A stretch of 64,000 nucleotides of DNA, taken from NCBI GenBank assembly GCA_030374805.1, contig JARGSG010000190.1:310001-374000 (forward strand). Direction: 5' to 3'. The translations under genes and the position numbers were made by a program. Origin of the DNA: Gracilaria gracilis. Its lineage: Eukaryota > Rhodophyta > Florideophyceae > Gracilariales > Gracilariaceae. The stretch's first letter is position 1. Each line of letters begins with the position of its first letter. The notes beneath the pieces were generated by a model that worked only from the letters and a program-made list of their open reading frames with translations, made no database searches and had not been told where the DNA came from. Below are positions 32,236-44,738 of the stretch, piece after piece.

Positions 32236-34921
32236 TTTGCTGCTCTTTGCGTCGTCGCACTTTCGGCTCAGATCCGTCCCATTGAACCCAACGAATATAT
32301 CCCAGATGTTAATAAGGTCGCTACTTTCATGAAGTCTGGCCCTCACCCTTCACTGTTTGGAGCTGCAGCAGTAACGCCTGCTCCCGCCGCCGCTTACGAA
32401 TCAGGCGTTCACCCCCGAGTTCTCTTTGACCGCCATGGGTGGCAACAGCTTCTACAACGTTATTCCAACGCTGATACTTTTTGACCTGCCCACCTCCTGG
32501 TCTTATTTCAACCGCCGAGCCTCTCTCCATTTGGCCAATTCTAGCAACATCCTGAAAACACTGGCTCGGATGAAACGAGATGGCGACACCGCAGTATACA
32601 CCGGAGAGCAGGAGGACCTGTCCTCTGCTTCAAAGGCAACGCTCGACGCGATGCACCCGCTCGCCAATCACGTAATGAACATGTCAGAAGGCTACTACCA
32701 AAGCTTCTTCATCTGTGCCGTGTGGGCTAGTGTCAATGAGAAGGTTGTGAAGGATCGAGGAGTGGGCGAGTCATTCATGACCACTACCGTCGATGACTGT
32801 ATCAAGGCATCCGTAGCGTGGGCAAAGGTACTGCTGGCGCATCGCGCAGTCAAATGTGGCGGCAAATGTGCCAACGGCGCCGCCGGCGCACGCGCGTTTC
32901 TGTGGGACGACGACAGGTGGTTCGAAGTATCCGACGACTGGTTCTCGGCGGGCTCGTCGCTTGCGCTCACGCTGGATGTGTTGTACGATCGCTTCTCCGC
33001 CGACGAACGACGAGCTGTGCTCAGCGCGTTGGCACTGCTGGTGCACAAGAAGACCTCGCTGGGGACGGCAGTGCAAAGCTCTCGTAGATCGCACAACGCC
33101 GCGCAGCACCCCTACCGCATCTTCAGCAACTGGGCGTTGTACCACGGTCACTTGTACATCACTAACCTGGTGCTTGAGGGCGAGACCGAATTCGACACAT
33201 ACGCACGCGCTGTGCTGCGCTTCAGCGACGGTAGTGGCTTCAACGGCGCGCTGCACCACCGCTTTGACGCTCTTATCAACGCCTACATGACGCATGCCGT
33301 GTATCCCGAAGGCGCGACGTTTTAGGACGCCGACACGTACTTCATCACTCTTTGCGAGGGGTCGTTGGCACTGCTCGCCGCTGAGCGTCGCGACCTACGT
33401 CTCATGGACACCGACCGCTTTCGCGCCCTCGTTCACAATGCGGCACAGATGATGGAGCCTTGGCAATGCGCTCGCATTGTTGGGCACTCATCGGGCGGAG
33501 GGCTGTCGTACCCCGCATGGGCCGCGCTGTTCAAGTACGCGTACCCCGACGGTGCACTGCCGCAAATGGTGTGGAAACAGAGAATGGGCAAGCACTTCAG
33601 GAACAACAGCCCGTGTCGGATGCAGTGGGGACAGGTTCTCACACACGTCACCGTGATGGGTTTGGAGCACGGCACTTCCACCTATGCCGAGTCGCCGCAA
33701 GGTTTGGAACCCGAGTTTCTGCAGCACTTTCCGCTCTCGTACTTCAGCCCCCGTCGAGAGTTGCTGATCGCCAGAGGCAGCGAAGCGGAGAACGCCATAT
33801 ATGCGCACTTTGATGCTCGTCCTGATGCATTCCTCCCTGGCCATGACAACGCCGACCGCGGCGTGTTCACGCTCAGCGATTTCAAGACCGCCTGGATTGA
33901 TGACTACGCATGGAAGTACAACATCGATTCCAGGAGACACTCGCTCATGCACGTGGATGGTGTTGCTGAGGACGCCAAGACGCCGTCTGTGCCCATGATT
34001 AGGGTGCACGACAACGGGCGGGAGGTTGTGGCGATGGCGAAACTCACGTACGCGTATAACATTCAATGGGCGAGGGACTGGCCTTTCGACACAGCGCCTA
34101 CACGTGCTGTGACCATGTATGACGAAGACGGCGTGGCGAAGCAAGTTGCGAGACGCTGTGACGTAGCGGAATATGGACACCCACACGATTTCGGATGGCC
34201 GTTGGACGACGAAGGTGCTGACCTGGGTTTCACGCGAGAGCAGTTCAACATGCATGGCGACGCGGATACCGGGTTCCGAAGCATGTGCATGTGGAAGCGC
34301 GACTATCGCGAGATTGCACTGCAGTGGATGGTGCGTTCCCTAGTGATGAACCGGGGTGTGGCCGGACCCGGATTCTTCATGGTGGCCGACTACGCTCGAG
34401 TGTCTGCTTCGGCCACAGGCAACAAGTTGGAAAACAACAAGTTTGAATGATATCTGATGCTCGGGGACGGCGTGCAAGTGGAGAAGCAGTCGTCTAGCTG
34501 CGACGACAACAGATGCAGAATTGTGCTCGTGGATGACGGCATTGCTCAGGTGGACGTTCACGTGCTAACAATGAGACAGGCTGCATCGTTTCGTGTTGAG
34601 GCGTTCACGAGCGACAAGGAACATCGAAGGCTGATCATTCGCAGCGACAACGTCCAAGAGGAGCTTTTCTGGATCGCGTTTCACCCACATGTTGGTGAAC
34701 CCAAACGGTTTTCAAGGGAACAACACCGCTCAGCTGGTTTACTGAAGGCGGTTTATGACAATGAAGAGTTCTTTTACGCCATTGATTCCAATACGCATAA
34801 AATCGTGCTGGGCGATACAATTGCAGAGACTGCACAGACTTCGCCCAGTTCTTCTCCATCAGTGTCTCTTCAGCCTCTGCGTCATTCACACCTTCAGGTT
34901 TCTCCCTGCGGCAGACCCTAA
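32236..34921 (+). pseudogene. Heparinase II/III-like polysaccharide lyase with two in-frame stops
   Basis: The N-terminal part lies in another frame (32236-32460): hydrophobic FAALCVVALSAQ, probably part of a signal peptide, then SGVHPRVLFDRHGWQQL, the HPRLLF-type opening of heparinase-like lyases. One frameshift near 32460 leads to a single frame running to 34921. It includes YPEGATF (about 33304) and, near 33840-33960, GHDNADRGVFTLSDFKTAW followed by RRHSLMHVDG, the HxxxDxGxF...RxHN-like signature of heparinase II/III C-terminal domains. The frame is broken only by TAG 33323-33325 and TGA 34448-34450. These enzymes cleave acidic polysaccharides by beta-elimination outside the cell or in vacuoles; the substrate is unknown. 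It is a recent pseudogene or an assembly-damaged gene. Confidence 0.6.
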
Positions 34922-35813
34922 GACACTTCTTCCTTGAATGGTAGGGGGTTCTTGTGCTCGGTACTATCCGAATTACCGGAACTCCGGGATGGTGCTGTAG
35001 AGGTCGAAGGCAGCGATCTTTAAAGGGTTGGCTTTTCGAAGTGGCCTGTTTTCATCTTTCCACCACGCGGGTTCGTAGCGCATAAGTCCCTTGGCCGATT
35101 CGACCCACGTGCCTTGTCGTAGTGGCTCGGAGTGGCGGGAACGTCACCGACATTCATTGACTGCACACTGTGGAGGTCACAGAACAACATCTGGTACACA
35201 TGTTAATCGCGCCAGGGATATCTACAGCAGATCAAGACATCCCCTGCGTATCTCCGGCTCATCCACGCGTCGGCAATTTTTTAGCTATTGTTACTGTCCC
35301 TCAAGTTGTGGACAGGTACCTCGTGTTCAAAACCCCTAAGTTTTACAAACAAATTACCGAAAAAGACATAAACCAGCTCAAAACGCTCGCAATGTCCATT
35401 ATAAGACAAGCAAGATGAATCCGTAGCACGTTGATGAGCTTCACGATACATTCTGCACATCATTGAGGGGCAGGACAAGGGCTTGTGAGGTGCAAAACGG
35501 CGGAAACGCAAAAGAAAGCGCCTTGATGACTCGCCCTGCACCCCTATTTCTCATTTTTCCTAACTCAGCCTCAGAACCGGAACCCTGTGCATCTTATAAA
35601 CAATGCGGACACACCACTTTGCGTAACCGCATCCAATACAACGAACCAACCCAATCATCGCTCGCTGTATAGCGCAATCTCAATCTCCGTACTGACCGGC
35701 AAAACTTAGCGTAACACTGCCGGCGAACCAACGAGACTATTTAACCCATCTTCCAGCTTCCGAACCTGAACTAAACATTTGTCCCTTCTCATCACAATCA
35801 GCAATACAACAAC
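34922..35813. other. Intergenic stretch with one coding-like fragment
   Basis: 35170-35418 (+) reads HPRVGNFLAIVTVPQVVDRY followed by FKTPKFYKQITEKDINQLKT and ends at a stop. Its amino-acid make-up looks protein-like, but no family was recognised; it may be a relic exon. The rest shows no gene. Confidence 0.35.
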
Positions 35814-37517
35814 ATGCCACCAGCCTGCCGAAATCCATACTATCGTCTTGGTAGTCTCCGCATTGAACGCTACATACAAAATGGCATCAAGCTTGTAGAG
35901 TCCGGGTACTCGTTCCGCAAAGCAGCCCAAGAAAGCCACCTGTCCCCATCAACACTTCACCACCATTACCACCGACAAACTGGAGAAACTCCACAGCGAA
36001 CCGAATCAAGAACCACCCTAACCGCAAATGAAGAAAACGAAGTGGTTGAGCTCCTTCTTTACTATGCCCAGCGCGGACGTCCAATATCACGCACAGACCT
36101 GATTGATGTTGTAGAAGCAATGGTGTTGACCTTCCCACCCTGGCGCCAGGAGTCCATTCGCTTCAAAGAAGGAAGACCTGGCAGACGCTTCTGTGAACTT
36201 TTCGAATCTAGACACAGTGATCGCATTGCCTTTAGGAAACCATCGCGACAGGACTCGAAGCGCTACCTTGCCACCAATGCTAAAGTTCTCGTAGCACACA
36301 TGACCAAAATGAAAACAGTCATCGATGCGCATAGCATTCCACCTCAGAACATCTTAAACGTAGACGAAACAGGCTTTTCCCCTGCAACCGACACGAAGTA
36401 CGGGAACCAGAAGAAGGTACTGGCGGAGAAGGGAGTCGTGCCACAGGTAACAAACCCTCGGTTTGAGAATGTCAATCGCATTACGCTTCTCACAAGCGTC
36501 TTTGCGGACGGAACGCAAGGTCGTCCGATGTTTGTCTATCAAGGCATTCGAATTCGTACGCGCCGTATCACGCGAAATGGTGGAAATGAAGTGGGTCAGT
36601 GTATTAGTGAGCTGCTCCTTCATGGGTCTCTTGTTACCGCGCGTAGAGATATTGCCTCGGTTGACAAGTCAAACTTCTTAAAGTGGGCGGAGCAGTTGGT
36701 GAAGGACACAGAGAAAAAAAGGAAGGATGGTAAGAAGATTCTCCTGATATACGACGGGTATCGCAGTCACCTCGATATTCCAATTCTGGAGTTGATGGCA
36801 AAGTATGGAATTACTGCATACGCACTTCCGGCGCACACCAGTGGTACAATACAACCTCTAGATGTGGCCGTCTTCCCTTCACTGAAATACCATTACCGAC
36901 AGCTCCTGGAGAAGGTCTACCGCTCATTCCGAAGAGCTCGTAAGCCTTTGGACGAGTTTGATGTTTCGCAAGTCATCTGCAAAGCCTACCGCATAAGTGT
37001 TACGCCCAAAAACATAGCCGCTGCGTTCTCGAAGACCGAGTTGTATCCGTTCGATGATTGCCGTCTATTTGCCCAGGCTCGCCCTTACAGCTTCGAGGAA
37101 CCCCACAGGTTCGCAAGCATTGAGGACATGGTGGCGATGATGGACGAGCAAAACGAAAAAACAGTTGCCGAAATCGTCGAGAATGTCCATGTTCAGTCTT
37201 CTGGATTTCTGGATACTACATATGGCGCTGTGCTAACCTCAGACGCTGCGCTTGGTTTGCTTCGTTTGTACGAGGGAAAGAAAGAGAAAGTACGAAACGC
37301 CCGGCAGTCGAAAATAGCCGAGAAGGAACGGGTGTTGGCGGTTGAGAGAGAGAAAAAGCGAGTGATGCGGTTAGAATGCGAGCGCTCTGCTGCTACGCGT
37401 CGTATGGAGCGTTTCGGGGAGAAGTTTAGCTTACCTCGGCCTCTTTCTGTCCGAAAAGCGATTGCAAAGAGTAACGCCGCGAAGCGACAAGCGGAAAGGG
37501 GTGGGTTGGTAGTGTGA
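35814..37517 (+). CDS. pogo/Tigger-type Tc1-mariner transposase, intact
   Basis: The intact 567-aa ORF starts at an ATG in a good context (acaacATGCC). The N-terminal region (YIQNGIKLVESGYSFRKAAQ, then LSPSTLHHHY) is a psq-type helix-turn-helix for binding inverted repeats. The catalytic DDE_1 domain shows the three acidic positions NVDETGF (about 181), LIYDGYRSHL (about 311) and TSGTIQPLDVAVF (about 344), the pogo-type DDD pattern. The C-terminal 100 residues are basic and coiled-coil-like (KIAEKERVLAVEREKKRVMR). Length and completeness suggest a potentially active or domesticated transposase. I could not find its terminal inverted repeats or a TA duplication by eye. Confidence 0.85.
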   Translation: MPPACRNPYYRLGSLRIERYIQNGIKLVESGYSFRKAAQESHLSPSTLHHHYHRQTGETPQRTESRTTLTANEENEVVELLLYYAQRGRPISRTDLIDVVEAMVLTFPPWRQESIRFKEGRPGRRFCELFESRHSDRIAFRKPSRQDSKRYLATNAKVLVAHMTKMKTVIDAHSIPPQNILNVDETGFSPATDTKYGNQKKVLAEKGVVPQVTNPRFENVNRITLLTSVFADGTQGRPMFVYQGIRIRTRRITRNGGNEVGQCISELLLHGSLVTARRDIASVDKSNFLKWAEQLVKDTEKKRKDGKKILLIYDGYRSHLDIPILELMAKYGITAYALPAHTSGTIQPLDVAVFPSLKYHYRQLLEKVYRSFRRARKPLDEFDVSQVICKAYRISVTPKNIAAAFSKTELYPFDDCRLFAQARPYSFEEPHRFASIEDMVAMMDEQNEKTVAEIVENVHVQSSGFLDTTYGAVLTSDAALGLLRLYEGKKEKVRNARQSKIAEKERVLAVEREKKRVMRLECERSAATRRMERFGEKFSLPRPLSVRKAIAKSNAAKRQAERGGLVV

Positions 37518-39422
37518 GTCTAATGGCTCAGGAAAAATGGTGGCCGGTTGTCTGGAACCAAATTTGTAGCGAACGTGATTGGGCTTTCCACAGTAATGTA
37601 TGAGTAATTTATCTGCGCATCTTCTCAGCCCATGAGGGGCAAAACGTCGAATATATGCGTTTGTGTTCGGAGTATCCTGCGGTAGCGATCTCGTGTCAAT
37701 AGAGGTCTTATTTCTCTTTTCGAGAGCGTCTACTTTCACTGCACTCGGTTTGTTTTTAGTTACCCAAATTGAAAAGCAAAAGTAGCGAACTCAAGAGTCC
37801 ATTTTCACTTCTGCTTCTCAAGTTGTTCACATTTGTGGGGCTTCCACTGTACATTTTTTGACGTGTCGGATGAATGTCTGCGGGATATCCAACTGCCCAT
37901 ATATATATCTGGTGCACATCCAATGAGAATCCCCTACACATCTTTGTGTCTCACTGGGCTAGAGCGTAAATCGATTGTATTTTACAAGAACGGTGCAACT
38001 GAAATAGGTGAAGGTGCACCTACTGCGTACATTTTCACCTGTTGAAGCAGAGCAACTCAATCAAACTACACATGTACACTATACCTCCGTCAGTGTTTGT
38101 CGGTTTCCCCGCAACTAGTGTGCTTTTCATGTATTTAGTAAGGTGCCTACATTATATGTCATTGAATGAAAGCAGAATATGTTTTTCCTACTGTGAGGCG
38201 CGGAAAAGCGCAGTTTAGGCGATATAGCGCATACAAACTGGACTTTTGAACGGACATGCACTTCACCCTAGTTCCAATTTGAAGCCATGTCTTTATTTCC
38301 AAAGAAGGCACAACAGCACGGATGAACTGTTTTCTTAAATTTTTGGTTCATCTGACAAGCATGGTTTGTGTAAAGAGGTGTAGCTTCACATGAAAGTAGG
38401 TACGGGAGCATTTGCAATAATTATGATGCTCAGTTAACAAATCTGTGTTGTTTCTTGTTAAAAGGTTTTCAGAGCCATTCTTATGTAATATTCTAATATA
38501 TTCATGTATATGTATACGACTCTGCACTTTTTGTTCATGTTTCTCGGTTGCTATAAGTTTGTGGGACTTTCGAAAATTGTACACAACGCTCAAAATTACA
38601 TAATGTTTGTTTTCTATAACGACTTTATCTGGTTACAAAGCTTAGAAAATTGCTCAAGTTTAGTTGTGCAAAACTTTGAAGCTAGAAACAGTAAAACAAT
38701 ACGTGCAAAAGTGTGCTTCTCTGTGCTGTTTGCACGCTACAGCCTAGACAAAGAGTTATAAGGATCAATTATTCACGAAATTTAAGCCCAAAGTAGTCAA
38801 TTTTTCTGTGTGATTATACATCGCCTACTTTTAAAAACTGAATGATAGAAAGGTGTAACCATTAAAAATCTGAAATCATTTCAAAAAATTTCTTATCAAT
38901 AAGAAACCCACAATCTCTTTCTGTTTGAAGCACTTAAGGGTTTAAGCACCCCAGATATTTCCCGGTTTTCCCGCTGTTCCCAATATCTCAATATTACTGG
39001 AGAATCCGTGTATTTGTGTATTTTCCAAATCATTGTCAAATTTTTTATCTTGCACAAGAGTTATAAGTCAGACATAGATCACCTATTCATACAGTGCCAA
39101 AATTCATAAACCTCTAATCATTCTTTTACTCAAAACTTTCGTGCCTACATCGTTGTGCGAAAGTTGCGATGACCAATCGATAGACTACAGTCAGCTTTGC
39201 GTATTGACACAGCAACAATACTTACAATGATATCCCTACTGATATATGCGTCGTATAGACAACGCAATTTACATATAGAAGTAAAGATTTTTAGCAGCAA
39301 AGAACTGCTTTAACCAAAATGGCGCGCTTCAAGCGTGTCAAGCCAGACCAAAGTGCAGTAGAACAACCCTCATTGCCAATCCAATTCTTTTCAGCCCAAG
39401 CAAGACAACCAAACTCACCAAA
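37518..39422. other. AT-rich stretch without genes; repeat related to 21.8 kb
   Basis: No supported ORF. At about 37840-37960 GGATATCC and CACATCC words and a CACTGGG end (37952-37958) resemble the subterminal array at 21760-22115, so a CACTA-type relic end may lie here. 38000-39400 is AT-rich and featureless. Confidence 0.4.
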
Positions 39423-40422
39423 ATGCCTCGAGGCAAGCCACTTTCTTATGTCGAGAAAGGACAGATCGTAGCGCACAGTGCACATGGACTCCGCCACCAG
39501 GCAATTGCTAACGAGATTTGCCGTCACCACACTACCGTCCAGAAATTCGTGATGCGTTCCAAGAAGACGCAGCAGAAGAAATGGAAACCGAAGAAACAAA
39601 AAATATCGAAACCACCAAGCGGACTATCATTCGTGAGGTAGTTCTTCACCAAGGCAGTGCAACAGACGCTCAGAAAAAGTACAACTTAAACCTATTCGTT
39701 CGCCGTATACAACAGATTCTACGAAATGTTCCATACCTCAAATACAAAAAAGATGAAGTCCAGAACATACATGAACCAACGCCACAAAAATTTTCGCCTC
39801 TAATGGGCGAGAGATTACCTCACGTGGGGCGCTGTTGAATGGGAAAAGTTCATATTCCCCGACGAGAAAAAGTTTAATTTGTATGGTGCAAATGGCTTGG
39901 CCTACTATTGGCATAACTTAAGGAAGAGTGCAGAGATGTGTTCAAAAAGGGGTTCAAGGTGGTCGTCCGCTAATGATTTGGTTACGAATTTCTTACTATG
40001 GTGCAGGACAATTGAATAATTTTGATCCTACTGTTACATCTTCTTCATATATAGAAGTGCTGGAGAAAGATTTGCTACAGTTTGCTGCAAATACTTCAGG
40101 AGAGAACTGGATTTTTATGCACGATGGGGCTAGTACCCATCGTGCAAATGTCACTAAGAAGTGGTTGAAGGACCACAATTTCAACGTGCTAGACCAGCCA
40201 GCCAAGAACCCAGACTTGAAAATTATTAAGAATGTCTGCGCTTGGCTGGCCAGGCACGTATACGCAGACCATCGCCAATTTGAAACGGTGGAAGAATTGG
40301 CGGACTGCGTGAAACATGTGTGGAATCAGATTCCAGTACAGTACTTGGAATCGCTTTACAAGTCTATTCCAGATAGGCTAATTAGCATAATTGAGAAGAA
40401 AGGAGGCATGTCTGGCTATTAA
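39423..40422 (+). pseudogene. Tc1/mariner transposase, degenerate
   Basis: ATG 39423 opens a helix-turn-helix N-terminus (LSYVEKGQIVAHSAHGLRHQ) typical of Tc1-like transposases. Frameshifts follow at about 39550, 39830 and 39930. The catalytic domain gives PDEKKFNLYG (first Asp), a WH-type motif YYWHNL, IFMHDGASTHRANV (second Asp) and NPDLKIIKN, where the third catalytic Glu of the Tc1 consensus (SPDLNPIEN) is Lys. The frameshifts and the missing acidic residue make it inactive. A MITE is inserted 8 bp after the stop codon. Confidence 0.75.
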
Positions 40423-40430
40423 TAATGGTA

Positions 40431-40714
40431 CAGGTGAACACTGTTATTAGTGTGGGCCACACTATTTCTGAATGCATTATTTTTGAGTACCGCACATAAA
40501 ATAGTGTGGCCCACACTAAATTATGTACTGACCTAAAAAGAGACTTTTTCTTCGTAATATGTATGCTATACGCATGGTGATACAAATGGGATGTGATTTG
40601 GGTAGTTTCAGCTAATTTGAATGGTTTTATAGGGCAAACATAAATTGGTGTGGGCCACACTAATTTTGTTTGCCACACTAATTTTGAACCCACACTAATA
40701 ACAGTGTTCACCTG
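40431..40714. mobile_element. MITE with 26-bp perfect terminal inverted repeats and TA duplication
   Basis: CAGGTGAACACTGTTATTAG (then TGTGGG) at 40431-40456 is perfectly inverted at 40689-40714, and the element is flanked by TA on both sides (40429-40430 and 40715-40716). Size (284 bp) and TA duplication fit a Tc1/mariner-type MITE. Internally the word TAGTGTGGGCCACACTA recurs in several orientations, so the RNA or single strand could fold strongly. Confidence 0.9.
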
Positions 40715-40716
40715 TA

Positions 40717-41500
40717 ACGCGAAGATTCTATATTTATGCAGTTATAAAATTTCATTGATATAAGTAAACATCGTGTCTTATTTTTATGCTACTCGGCCTT
40801 TTGCTGCGCTTCGTGAGCTTGCCGTCTATCTGCATTAGAGGGAGGCTAGATCGAGACAGGTTAGCACGAAAATGTTGAGGTTCCTCGCATATTTTAGCGA
40901 CAGCATACTACATACCTGTTGAGATTTGAAAACCTCGTAGACTGTGTATATAGATACCTCTGTGTATCGTATATTTGTCGATAAACATAGTATACACCAC
41001 CTCATAAATACTGCAATGTATGACATGCCATATGTCATACGAATATGATTAGGTTGTTCTACAGTTTTACTCAGTTATTGCTCAAAACAATTGCAGTGTC
41101 TCAAATTGTAAGCATTATTGTAGATGATTCACACAATTTTATTTCAATTAACTTCTACAAATATTACGAGAAACCCGGAGATTATTCTTCACTTTCTGAA
41201 ACGTCTTACAATATAGCAGTTTGAAGGTATTTGCCTAGAAACCAATAAAATAAGACGGAAGTCTACTGCTCAGTCTACAATAATCTGCGGAGGCTGTCTT
41301 TGGTCGGACTGCAAAACCAAAAAGACAATCATTTACGGGGTAGATAGAATCTCCGGTCGGCTGTTTGACTGTGTTTTGTTTTTCTAATTTAAAATCAAAC
41401 TCTCATATTGCTCGAATTTCAGCTATGACTCTAGGTTACTACAGCAGTAGAGTTAGGGCTTTAAGCGTCACATCTCCATTCGCTTCAGAAATTAAAAATG
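40717..41500. other. AT-rich intergenic stretch, no gene seen
   Basis: No supported ORF. The upstream LTR of the gag relic that follows would be expected here or further left, but no sequence resembling the 8196/19340 LTR was recognised. Confidence 0.4.
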
Positions 41501-41689
41501 GGGTAACTGTGGGTTCTTAGATGGACCCACTGGGATCTTCCAAGAATTCGACAGAGCGACACTACTCCCTGAACTTTCCTTTTGGCCATCATAGCCACTT
41601 ACGACAAACCAGATACAAACCTTACATATCTCGCTGCCTACGAAGGCGTCCCATGCACAACAAGAAATAACCACTTCTAACCGAACGGG

Positions 41690-44340
41690 GCACGGGGACT
41701 CTGTGCAGGGATCGATCCCTACGCCCTGCAGAGTCTCCGAACGGAAATTGAGATCCATGTACCCGTAGCAGTGGATACATACCCCAAGTACCGGAGCCCA
41801 GCGCACCTGCACCAAGACATTCCACTGATCGTACACGATATGGTCGGAAGTATCCTGAAGACAGACCGTTCGGAAGCTGCAACATTAACTCTAAACAGCA
41901 CACTGGCCACTCAGGTATCTCAGATCCCAACCCACCCACCCAAATCATTTATTGACCTACGGCTAATTCAACCGCTAGCGGTTAGAGGTAACACCGACCA
42001 GAATTGAAGAAGGGCCCGTCGAGTGGTCCGACTGGAGTGTACCTCCCGCCAGTCAACCCGCAAGACGATCCGGACGGAAGCTCAGGAGATTTCTCCGACT
42101 AGAGTAGGAATCGCCGCCGCAGAGGCGATAGACCGAGCGGAAGTTCTGATTCGGATGACGCACCCCGTAAACAGGAGATTCGTTGCCGCCAGAGAAGGCG
42201 ATGGTCAACCATAACAGACTCAGACTATTCGGAGTTATCTTCAGATGACGACTGCACTGACTCGGAAGTCAACCGACACCCCCTCAGCCCTCGACGGAGG
42301 GGGAATTCCGACCGGTATCTCTCACGTTTGGACAGTCAAATTCTGAAACGCATTCGGCCGATAAACAAAAAGTTCGGAAAAGTTGTGGACTACCGTACGT
42401 ACATGTTGCTCAGAGGGATCCGGACGTATGATTCTCGGGTAGCGTGCAATCTTGCGTGCTATCAAAATAAATTGAATGTCCAGATAAAGGGGCATTACTT
42501 TTCCGGGACATAATCGGTATTGGTTCTCAATTTGTTACAGCGGTTCAAAACCGCTTGCAACCGTAACGGTCTCACCGAGGAGGCAGCCCTCTGGTGTTTC
42601 CAATTTTACCTGACCGGACCGGCGCACGCACTGGTTCAGTCGCTCCTCGAAGGTGAGTCTGGCGCTGTCGACCGTATTTGGGATGGGTCTCCCCATACGT
42701 ACGAAGAGGGAGTCAACTTTCTGTTAACTACGTACGCAATGGATGAGATCAGGGCAGACGCGGTCACAGAGGTCACCCTCTATCGCCAGTAATTTGGTGT
42801 GTCCGAAACGGAATTCGCCTAGAAGCTCTGAACGAAAGCACTCCGATGCGAAAACGTCTTCACCGATCGGAGCTTAAAGAGGATCTTTGTCAAAGGACTC
42901 ATTCGCGCCATATGGGCAAAGGTGAGGAATCACTTCACCTTGCATGCCAGTATGGTGTACGATGCACGTGCCAGTTACGGGGAATCGTACGGCGACACCC
43001 ATCGTGCTTCACGTCGACAGTCCGTTAGGGTCGATACTTAGAAACCAACCGCTCGAAAAGAGTACTCTAGTACCGTTCGGAAGGTCTGCAGTATCGATAG
43101 CCCGTCGGAATCGATCTATTCCGTATCGGATGATGACGAGAAATATGTTCTCGCTGTCTCCCGCGCGTCCTCCAGGCCTTCGCCCCCGATCATGCCCTCG
43201 GCTTCAACGCTTGCTCAGTCCGTTCGGTCTTACCCCAGTCCTGCCAGCTCCCGGGTGCAACAACCCCAGGGGAAGGTGCTAATAAAACCGTGTTGGATTG
43301 ACTGTCGCGAGAACCGAACTGTTGTTGGGGGCTCCCGCCGGACCTGAAGGAGAAGCTGTTGGACATACGGGAGGCTATTTATCAGCAAGCCCGGGAGGAA
43401 GGCTATTAAAGTACCTATAAGACCGTACGGAAATCTGATACCCAAAGCGACAGCGTAGAATATCGCCAGGGCGGCCAACCTCACCAAACGTAGTCACCAC
43501 AACCGCCACAGGCCACTATGCTGATCGAAAAGCCTGCTCCCGATGAAGAGAAACACCGGGAGGAAGCGTAGAATCATTGCCTGCTCTACAAAGGCCTAGC
43601 CCCAACCCGTCAGAGACAGACCGAACGGACTCCATCCGTGGGAAGTTCTCTGTCCTGACATGTGACCTGAGCGATACGGATGTAGGATCCGAAGCGGTCC
43701 CCTTTTCAAGCGCGAACTACAATATGCACGTGTCGGTTGGCCGCAACACGGCACTTGTGTCTCCATTAACGGGAGTTCTCAACACTGGAGCCGGATCCTA
43801 TCTGCTGCTCGAACGCCATTTCCCTTCTAAATGGCGCTCAAAACTTCGACCGGACGTAAGACCCCGAATTAGGGACGTGTCGAAAAACAGCATGGAGGTT
43901 GTGGGAGTTCTCCCCTTCCTGGTGTAGATCGGAGACCTCAATGTACGAGTACAGTTACTGGTGGTCTCCAACCTTTCCACCGGTGTACTACTTGGTACCT
44001 GTTTTGTTTACAAGTACTTCTTGGCAACACTACCACCAAAACGTACAATCCTCCTACTACACTCCAAACCGGTGTCTATGCTGTCTTCCGCTTACGGAGC
44101 AAATGTCTCTTCGGCACCGGAACCAGAACTCGAACGGGAAACCCCATTTAACAAGATACACTTTGTCCGTCTGGTTGTTCTACACTCAATGTCGGAAACG
44201 AACGTCTTGGTAACCACCAAAACGTCCGGTTTGGTTTTTCTAAATTTTTACTACCGTAAGAGATCGACGCTCGACTTGAAACTCCTTGCGGGTAGAGTTA
44301 TGGAGCTCCGGCCGGACGTACCCTTTTCGTTGTCGTAGCG
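41690..44340 (+). pseudogene. gag: Second Ty3/gypsy gag-protease relic
   Basis: The capsid part at 42520-42792 (QRFKTACNRNGLTEEA, LWCFQFYLTGPAHALVQSLL) is homologous to the capsid of the element at 8.2-19.8 kb. An upstream Arg/Ser-rich stretch (41771-42510) and a downstream basic and Pro/Ser-rich stretch (42820-43560) fit the rest of Gag but contain many stops. An aspartic protease follows: GVLNTGAGSYLLLERHF at about 43775 (active DTGA as NTGA, so probably inactive) and, in another frame, RTILLLHSKPVSML at about 44040. A protease-RT-type linker may run to about 44550. No reverse transcriptase, RNase H or integrase follows. The next coding region is a methyltransferase. Confidence 0.6.
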
Positions 44341-44738
44341 AACTTTTCTGACCGCTTGGTTCGATTACGCAAGAACAACGTTGCCGGAATTGCCCTTCCA
44401 TCTCCAGTAGCGCTCATAACTCCAAAACCATTGTCGCAGAGCGACGAGTCTATGAAGGGGAACACATTCCCATTTTGGACAGTAATTTCAAACGGAAAGA
44501 CAAGGATACCTGACAGGAGCAATAAACCGTATGGAAAGATGAAGAAGATTGACCCAACAGGGTACAGATCAGTCTTGAGTATGCTCCCGAACGGGGCAAA
44601 GTCATTGAGCTCATTCGAACGACAGAAAGAGATGGTGATACGAACGTAATTTCTGACCTTGGGAAAGGAAGTAATGGTGACGAAGCGTCCGGGGTAGGCG
44701 TAATACCCCCACCATCCATTGCGTCGTTGGATGACAAA

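Noticed and set aside
33298..33325. 25-nt intron removing the TAG in the lyase (GTATCC...TTTTAG)
   Set aside because: It would delete the conserved YPEGATF coding segment and is too short to be plausible.
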